A stretch of DNA of 64,000 bases from assembly GCA_950097015.1 (NCBI GenBank), contig CATNEN010000038.1, positions 20,062,001 to 20,126,000 of the forward strand, in the 5' to 3' direction. The notes under the pieces are model-generated. The model was given only the letters and a program-made list of their open reading frames with translations, ran no database searches and was not told the DNA's origin. Position numbers and translations under genes: made by a program. The DNA is from Macrostomum hystrix. Taxonomy: Eukaryota > Platyhelminthes > Macrostomidae. Below, piece after piece: positions 57,896 to 64,000 of this stretch (position 1 is the stretch's first letter; each line of letters starts with the position of its first letter).

Positions 57896-58970
57896 TCAGT
57901 GCAGCATACTACTCGGATGATAATATCGATTGCTCAGTTGATTATTTACTACCTTAAAAAGTATAAAAACAAAAATAAAATCCAGACTGTAAACAAAAGA
58001 AATTTTGCAAGACAAAAAAATTGTACACAAAGTCAAAAGATTTTCAGTACAATTTACTTACAGAAAAGATATGCGAATATTCAAACAGAAAATGTTGACT
58101 TGAAATTTTTGTTATTAAATGTTAGACAGCTTTAGTCAGGCTACCTGCAAACTGTACAGAGCTTTCAACGTGCTCTGCAAAGGGCGACAAGAAAATGGTG
58201 CACTTTGACGATTAGAAGCTCTTTGTAAACGCACTTATCAAATGTCAGTACAATGCTATTCGTTAATAAAATCATAGACACAGCTGTGAATACAAGTTAA
58301 TTATTTTTATATAACTTTTTTCACGTTTAAAAGCGAGTAGACATCGTCAATTGAAAAGAGAAACTAACAAAAATATGAAATATTGTGTCATATTAAAATA
58401 CAAATACACACTAACCTACTTATTTGCAAGTAGTACAATGTGCATAATGGTCAAAAGTGTAAAATTATACAGAATATCGAAACAATTACTGGCCCTTGAT
58501 GCACTGTCGATTTATTGTCAATATGAATTTTATAAGATTGTATTTAGAGGATATAAAATAGTTTCAAAAAATAAGGCGCCAACAATGGGACGACAATCGC
58601 AGTGGAGACCCCTTTGGTTTTTTAAGTGCAAAAATGATATTTTGTTTATATAGGTTACTTGGCGAATCAACTAAGTTACAACTTTTGTATTAACAAAAGT
58701 TAAATGTATATTAGACATAAGCAATTAGACTTATATTGATTTATTACACATGTACATAGCATAAGCCTCAATAAAATTCTTACACGCACATGTGTATACA
58801 ACTCATTCTACTAAACAAAAAATCGTTATATTTTAGTAGACAGTCAAACTGTTGCTACTTTCAGTAATCTAGCAAGCAGACAATTATAGCGAAAAACTGG
58901 CTAACCATTGTGGCCAAAACAAAGTTAGAATGTCCTAATAATCATTTGTGTTTTTATCTAAACTCTATAA
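57896..58970. other. Spacer, nothing recognised
   Basis: AT-rich. Open frames of 60-100 codons occur but have no domain, and their composition matches the spacer. Confidence 0.5.
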
Positions 58971-58984
58971 CGTCTCTATAATGT

Positions 58985-59860
58985 TTTAACTCATCTCTGC
59001 TATGTCTTATCTCATCTCGAGCATGTCTCATCTCATCTCGAGCATGTCTCATCTCATCTCTAGCATGTCTCATCTCATCTCTAGCATGTCTCATCTCATC
59101 TCTAGCATGTCTCATCTCATCTCTAGCATGTCTCATCTCATCTCTAGCATGTCTCATCTCATCTCGAGCATGTCTCATCTCATCTCTAGCATGTCTCCTC
59201 TCATCTCTAGCATGTCTCATCTCATCTCTAGCATGTCTCATCTCATCTTTAGCATGTCTCCTCTCATCTCTAGCATGTCTCGTCTCATCTCTAGCATGTC
59301 TCGTCTCATCTCTAGCATGTCTCGTCTCATCTCTAGCATGTCTCATCTCATCTCTAGCATGTCTCATCTTATCTCTAGCATGTCTTATCTCATCTCTAGC
59401 ATGCCTCGTTGGATTTTCCAGCATGTCTCGTCTCATCTCTAGCATGTCTCGTCTCATTTTCCAGCATGTCTCGTCTCATCTCTAGCATGTCTCATCTCAT
59501 CTCTGCCATATCTCGTCTCATCTCTAGCATGTCTCGTCTCACCTCTAGCATGCCTCATCTCATCTCTATCATGTCTTATCTCATCTCTAGCATGCCTCGT
59601 CTCATTTTCCAGCATGTCTCGTCTCATCTCTAGCAGTCTCGTCTCATTTTCCAGCATGTCTCGTCTCATCTCTAGCATGTCTCATCTCATCTCTGCCATA
59701 TCTCGTCTCATCTCTAGCATGTCTCGTCTCACATCTAGCATGCCTCATCTCATCTCTATCATGTCTCATCTCATCTCAAGCATGTCTCACATCATCTCTA
59801 TGATGTCTAATCTTATCTCTACCGTGTCTCCTCCCGATCATCGTGTCCCTACCACAGTAC
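58985..59860. repeat. 21-bp minisatellite in the zinc-finger gene 3' flank
   Basis: About 40 copies of AGCATGTCTCATCTCATCTC plus T, with a few TTTTCCAGCATG insertions. It ends about 90 bases from the zinc-finger stop codon, so it may lie in the 3' UTR. Confidence 0.95.
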
Positions 59861-59949
59861 CATATCTCATCTCTTCAAATTCTCATCACTACAATGTCTT
59901 ATATATGCTTGCCGACCACAATTCTAGTTTTGTAAAATAAAGTTTTGCA

Positions 59950-60804
59950 TCAGGTTAGCGGGTGCAGCTGATTAATGTGCCTATCTAGTGAATATCTATG
60001 CGTAAACTGTTTCGGACAGAAGCGACAAACGAACGGCTTATGACCGGAGTGAGTTCGCATGTGCGAGTCCAGATGCACCTTCTGACGAAACGACTTGTCG
60101 CAATGGGTGCACGGAAACGGACGCTGATCCGAGTGTTTCATCATGTGCCTACTCAATGAGTACTGGTGAGGAAATGATCTATCGCACGAGGTGCATTTGA
60201 ATGGTCTCACACCGGAATGAGTCAATAGGTGATGACTTAGGTGCGTCTTCTGTTTAAATTGCTTGTAGCACACGTCGCATTTGTAGGGCTTGTCGGGATC
60301 ATCTTGAGGCTGTTGCGGCGGTGCTGGCTGTTGTGGCGGCTGCGGCGGCTGCGGCGGCTGCTGCTGTTGCTGCTGAGGAGGAGGCGGCTGTTGTGCTTGA
60401 TGCTGATGCTGCTGCTGTTGCTGCTGCTGTTGCTGTTGCGGTCTAGGCTGTCCCATGGCTATCGGATCGTGTATAAAATTGTGCCGTTCAAACGATGCCC
60501 GATCACCGAAGGATCTTTCGCAGATGTTGCAAGTGTACACCGGGGCGAAGCTTATGCGAAAATTGCCAATTAGCAAATCGCCAAAATTGAACGCAGCAGC
60601 TGTAGGCTGCTGAATCTGTTGGTGAGCCTGGTGTGGCTGCTGTGACAGGTGTTGTTGCACTTGGTGAGTCAGGTGCTGCTGCTGCTGGTTCTGATGCTGC
60701 AGTGGCAGGTGTGACTGGTGCTGAATAACTTGCTGATGCTGGTTCAATGCTTGTTGACTGTTCAAGACAACGTCTCGATTTATTAGTACTGGCTTATAGG
60801 CATC
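59950..60804 (-). CDS. C2H2 zinc-finger protein, last exon (5' exons not found)
   Basis: An exon of 285 codons running from a TTGATCAG|GAT acceptor at 60804 to TGA at 59950. A Gln/His-rich N-terminal part precedes an isolated C2H2 finger (YTCNICERSFGDRASFERHN), a second polyQ/Pro tract (CAG repeats), then four linked fingers beginning YKCDVCYKQF, FKCTSCDRSF, FPCTHCDKSF and FVCRFCPKQF. Linkers are of the H-S-G-x-(R/K)-P-F type. This is a nuclear, presumably DNA-binding protein; the orthologue cannot be named. No in-frame ATG precedes finger 1, and an in-frame TAG lies upstream of the acceptor, so at least one 5' exon lies to the right. I did not find it, and it may lie beyond the window. Confidence 0.85.
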   Translation of the reverse strand, partial: DAYKPVLINRDVVLNSQQALNQHQQVIQHQSHLPLQHQNQQQQHLTHQVQQHLSQQPHQAHQQIQQPTAAAFNFGDLLIGNFRISFAPVYTCNICERSFGDRASFERHNFIHDPIAMGQPRPQQQQQQQQQQHQHQAQQPPPPQQQQQQPPQPPQPPQQPAPPQQPQDDPDKPYKCDVCYKQFKQKTHLSHHLLTHSGVRPFKCTSCDRSFPHQYSLSRHMMKHSDQRPFPCTHCDKSFRQKVHLDSHMRTHSGHKPFVCRFCPKQFTHRYSLDRHINQLHPLT

Positions 60805-61935
60805 CTGATCAATGAAACATTTAGAGGGATTTTTTAGAATCTAAATCTATGATATAGCTTATTAGTATATGCTGCAATATGCTTGATAAAACTGCTATTT
60901 TTCCTCCAATGGCACCTATAGTAAAGAACAAAAAATAGTTTAAAAGTATTTTTTGTTACAGGCATATTTGAAACTTGCACAAAATTTAATCAGATTTTGA
61001 AAGAATTTGTACAATGATTTTCTAGATATTTGAAATATCTCTTAATAAGAAGAATAAATATATCAATTGTGATTGATATAATATAAATTGTATAATAATT
61101 AAAATATATTAAATATAAAAAATGTTTTTACTCAATATGTAAGTTTACCAGTTATTGTAAGAAAAAATAAATTGAAACTTAAATTGCACGTGCTTCATCT
61201 ACAGCCATGGCAATTGATGTTCTGATGGTTATTAGTTGCCCCCAACCAGTCATGCTGGCGCAATAAGGGTCATCATGAACTTAGTCGCAGAGGCTTCTAT
61301 GGCTGGGTGGGGAGACACTTTAAGGGTCCACTGCTCTGGCGCTGGATGCTGTAGGAAGCTGAAATTGCACATGCTTCATCTACAGCAATGGCAATTAATA
61401 TTTTTCTATGTTACGACCCTTTGTTTTAACTTTTATTTTTTCTGGTACTGGTACAGTTACTGGTACTGGAAAATAGGACATGCAAAAAATTGCAACTAAA
61501 AGTAGCTTCAGTGGCCGATCTAGTAAATATAGAATCTAACCTACATAAAAAAAATATTTATAGGTAATTAAGTCACTAGAATTGACATTCTAGCATTTTT
61601 TCTTTTATGGCTCACTGATATTAAATATAAAAAACAACATAGGCCTACTTTTCATGAAAATACTTTTGCTAAAAAGACTCAAAGAACAAATACCATTTGA
61701 CAAAAAGACCAATGACTCAGAAGCTTAGGTAGCTCAGAAGCTCAGAAGCAGATTATTTTTTTCAAGTTTATTAATAACTATTATTTGAGAGCCATATTCA
61801 GGAATACCTCTGGTATTGCCTTTACCCAGAGACCAGCTTTGTGTCTATCCTCTACTAGATCACTTATTAAAATTTATAACACCATTATATAATAATCTAG
61901 ATATAATGTTCTTTATTACCATTATTACTATAGCT
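60805..61935. other. Intron or spacer with a 35-bp direct duplication
   Basis: AT-rich. TGCTTCATCTACAGC with flanking AAATTGCAC and ATGGCAATT occurs at about 61181-61217 and again at 61360-61397. Nothing coding seen; it is probably the zinc-finger gene's intron. Confidence 0.45.
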
Positions 61936-61938
61936 AAT

Positions 61939-62382
61939 AAAAACGGGTACCAATCACTTTGGCAACAAGTCACTTCGGCAACAGTCATTTTGGCGACAAG
62001 TCATTTCAGCAACTTGACTTCAGCAAGAAGTTTTGATAATTTAGGACACAATTAATTATAGGTAATAATTATACCCAGCTTGATCATAAAACAATGTCAA
62101 TAAAATATTTGCTTTTTATATTTTATATTTTATGTTAAAAGTTTAATGTTAAAACAACTTGCATAGTTGATCATGCACTAAGTTTCAGATCACTGAAACT
62201 CTAGGAGCAAGCATGTTGATGGTTCACCTGATTTGTGCTAGTAATTACATGGTCAACAAGTGATCATTTTGTCGCCTAAGTGATCAAAACTTGTTGCCAA
62301 AGTCAATTCGCTGAAATGACTTGTTGCCAAAATGACTGTTGCTAAAGTGATTTGTCACCCAAGTGATCGTGACCCACAAAAA
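61939..62382. mobile_element. Foldback element with subrepeated terminal arms
   Basis: The left arm (61939-62050) and the reverse complement of the right arm (62261-62382) match over about 110 bases, including CAACAGTCATTTTGG and ACAAGTCATTTCAGC. Each arm is a row of short modules of the form (A)GTCA(C/T)TT..GGCAACA. No transposase and no clear target duplication. Confidence 0.8.
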
Positions 62383-62950
62383 CCACCTGACCTAACACCA
62401 GCTTAGGCCAATGCTACGAAAGACTTGTTGTAATTGTACCAAGCACCTAAAATCTTACCTTTTTGTGTTCAGAAAAAAATCTGTAATAAAATATAATCAA
62501 GAAAATCTAGAGAATTATCAAAAAAAGAATACATATATTACAAAAATAAATTATAATTTAATACTTGTTAATACTAAATATATAAAAAAGACAATTAGAA
62601 AATTTACTTCTGATGAAATAGACTTCTGATGATTTGCTAGACTTGCAAAACACAGAAAACTACTGTTTATCTATATTTTGCAGATGTACAAATAGCCCAG
62701 ACTGTGGGCCATTCAGAAGCGTCCGAAGGGACTGCTTAACTGTCCACTGCAAATACAAAGGAAAGCAACTAACACAATATAGCATTTTGCAGGCTAGTAG
62801 AGAAAACAAGCAAGCAATTAAATAGTTGATGACAAAGTCAGTGGAATTTTTTACACTCTATGGTCAAAGCCATGTGCATTCCTGAAACCAAATAAATAAT
62901 GTGAGCATACAATTCATAAGAGTCATCAGTTCTTGTGTTTATTCAGCTCG
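62383..62950. other. Spacer, nothing recognised
   Basis: AT-rich. Two short open frames have no features. Confidence 0.45.
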
Positions 62951-62952
62951 AA

Positions 62953-63990
62953 ATGGACGCAATTGACATGGAGGAAGATGACATTTTTGAGGAGGATGGA
63001 GACAGCTTTGTCACAGCGGACTTGCGGAGGACGCAGTTCAGGCGGCGGCAGCACGTGGTCCGTATTCCAAGATAAGCAACGAAAAATATGAACTGATGGT
63101 CAGTGCGCTTGAGCGAGGGGACAGTGCTGTGCAGATTTCGAGGTTTTTTAATGTAAAGGTACCAACTGTGTATACTATCCAACGGCGCTACGAGCTGACA
63201 GGACGTCGTGATCGACTCTGTCGAGGAGGCGATCGAACGTCAAAGCTTGGAAACTAGCACGTGCAACTGCTTCTAGATTCACTGGATGCCAATCCATTAT
63301 TGACACTTAAAGAGTTGCATTGCAAACTGGAGCATTCGTTCGACAGTCTGCGCAAGCAAAGCAACACTTAGCTGATCTCTAGACAAACACCTGATCACGC
63401 TGAAATGCTTAGGCAGAGATGCTGACGTGCCGGTCACACGGAACACGCCAGAAAATAAAGCACGCCGACAAGCATTTGCACAGTGGCTGCTTGACCTGCC
63501 TCCAGATTGTCACTTGATCTATATAGATGAGACAGGGTTCAACATATGGACAAGACAATCTCTAGGGCGCAGTTTGCGTGGTCAGGGTGTTAGGCGCACT
63601 TTGCACACACAGCGCAGTGTACAGGTAAATGTCATCCAGGCCATCTCACCTGGCCTCGGTCTGGTACACCACAAGATTTTGGGCCAGACGCTAACTGCAA
63701 ATGTGTTTCAAGTTTTTATTGAAGAGATAGGCCCTACTCGACGCTGTCAACAATCAAGAAGAAGTCGATAATGCGGATCAATTCTGCATCATTATGGACG
63801 GTGCTTGATTTCACAATGGCCTGAGGCTCCCGCAACAAAATGAAGCTAACTGGCAAATCATGCAGCAGCCGCCATACTCACCATTTTTTAATCTGACTGA
63901 GAGTGCGCACTCCTGCCTGAAGGCGACAATAAAACGTCAAGTTGTCTTTGCCCCAAGTTCAGCTTGAACTTGACAATCCACCACCACAGA
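62953..63990 (+). pseudogene. Broken IS630/Tc1/mariner-superfamily transposase
   Basis: Frames must be switched and stops crossed to follow it. The N-terminal part at 63080-63240 gives a helix-turn-helix-like ISRFFNVKVPTVYTIQRRYE. The intact stretch 63427-63771 includes NTPENKARRQAFAQWL and the first catalytic Asp in YIDETGFNIW. The second Asp is in FCIIMDGA near 63775-63805, followed by a stop, and the Glu position is in SPFFNLTESAH near 63885. The DDE spacing suits this superfamily. It may continue past the window. Confidence 0.8.
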
Positions 63991-64000
63991 CAACACTATG

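Noticed and set aside
58954-59678. Charged or Ser-rich repetitive proteins on opposite strands
   Set aside because: A 21-bp array behind the zinc-finger gene; no start context or domain.
60241-60573. Leu/Arg-rich protein on the plus strand
   Set aside because: Antisense shadow of the zinc-finger exon's CAG-rich tract.

Overview
The window looks like nuclear DNA of an invertebrate animal. Five multi-domain gene models can be read with GT-AG introns and the standard genetic code. A mind bomb E3 ligase and a DEG/ENaC channel are animal-type families. The rest is AT-leaning spacer, tRNA-derived SINEs, LINE and DNA-transposon remnants, and an extraordinary load of locus-specific minisatellites: about 26 arrays, roughly a quarter of the window by hand count. 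I cannot name the species. Several start codons lie just after splice-acceptor-like sequence, so a spiralian or flatworm-like lineage with spliced-leader trans-splicing is possible but unproven.

Layout. 1-3270: 5' part of NADPH-cytochrome P450 reductase (minus strand; its C-terminal exons lie left of the window). 3300-10800: spacer with SINEs, a decayed LINE fragment and a foldback element. 10845-11393: intronless ADAT2, a tRNA adenosine deaminase subunit (plus strand). 15372-20707: a complete five-exon DEG/ENaC channel (minus). 23358-31652: a complete eight-exon mind bomb E3 ubiquitin ligase, 1038 aa by my splice model (minus). 35569-56907: a complete nine-exon ARHGAP1/p50RhoGAP homologue, 487 aa (minus). 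Its last intron carries a full-length 6.05-kb LINE inserted antisense, with a 12-bp target-site duplication. 59950-60804: last exon of a polyglutamine-rich C2H2 zinc-finger protein (minus). 61939-62382: a foldback element. 62953-63990: a broken IS630/Tc1/mariner-type transposase.

The genes are unrelated in pathway: ER electron transfer, tRNA editing, ion channel, Notch-ligand ubiquitination, Rho GTPase control and transcription. What unites them is architecture. Nearly every intron of the P450 reductase, mind bomb and ARHGAP1 genes, and one of the channel gene, contains its own minisatellite, SINE or MITE. Several arrays begin within about 15 bases of the 5' splice site, and two have units that recreate an AG|GTGAG-type junction. 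A non-autonomous hAT element with a perfect 8-bp duplication carries a 16-bp internal array nearly identical to free-standing intronic arrays, which suggests one route by which arrays are seeded.

All exon boundaries were chosen by reading splice signals and checking phase by hand. Array limits are approximate to about 10-30 bases.
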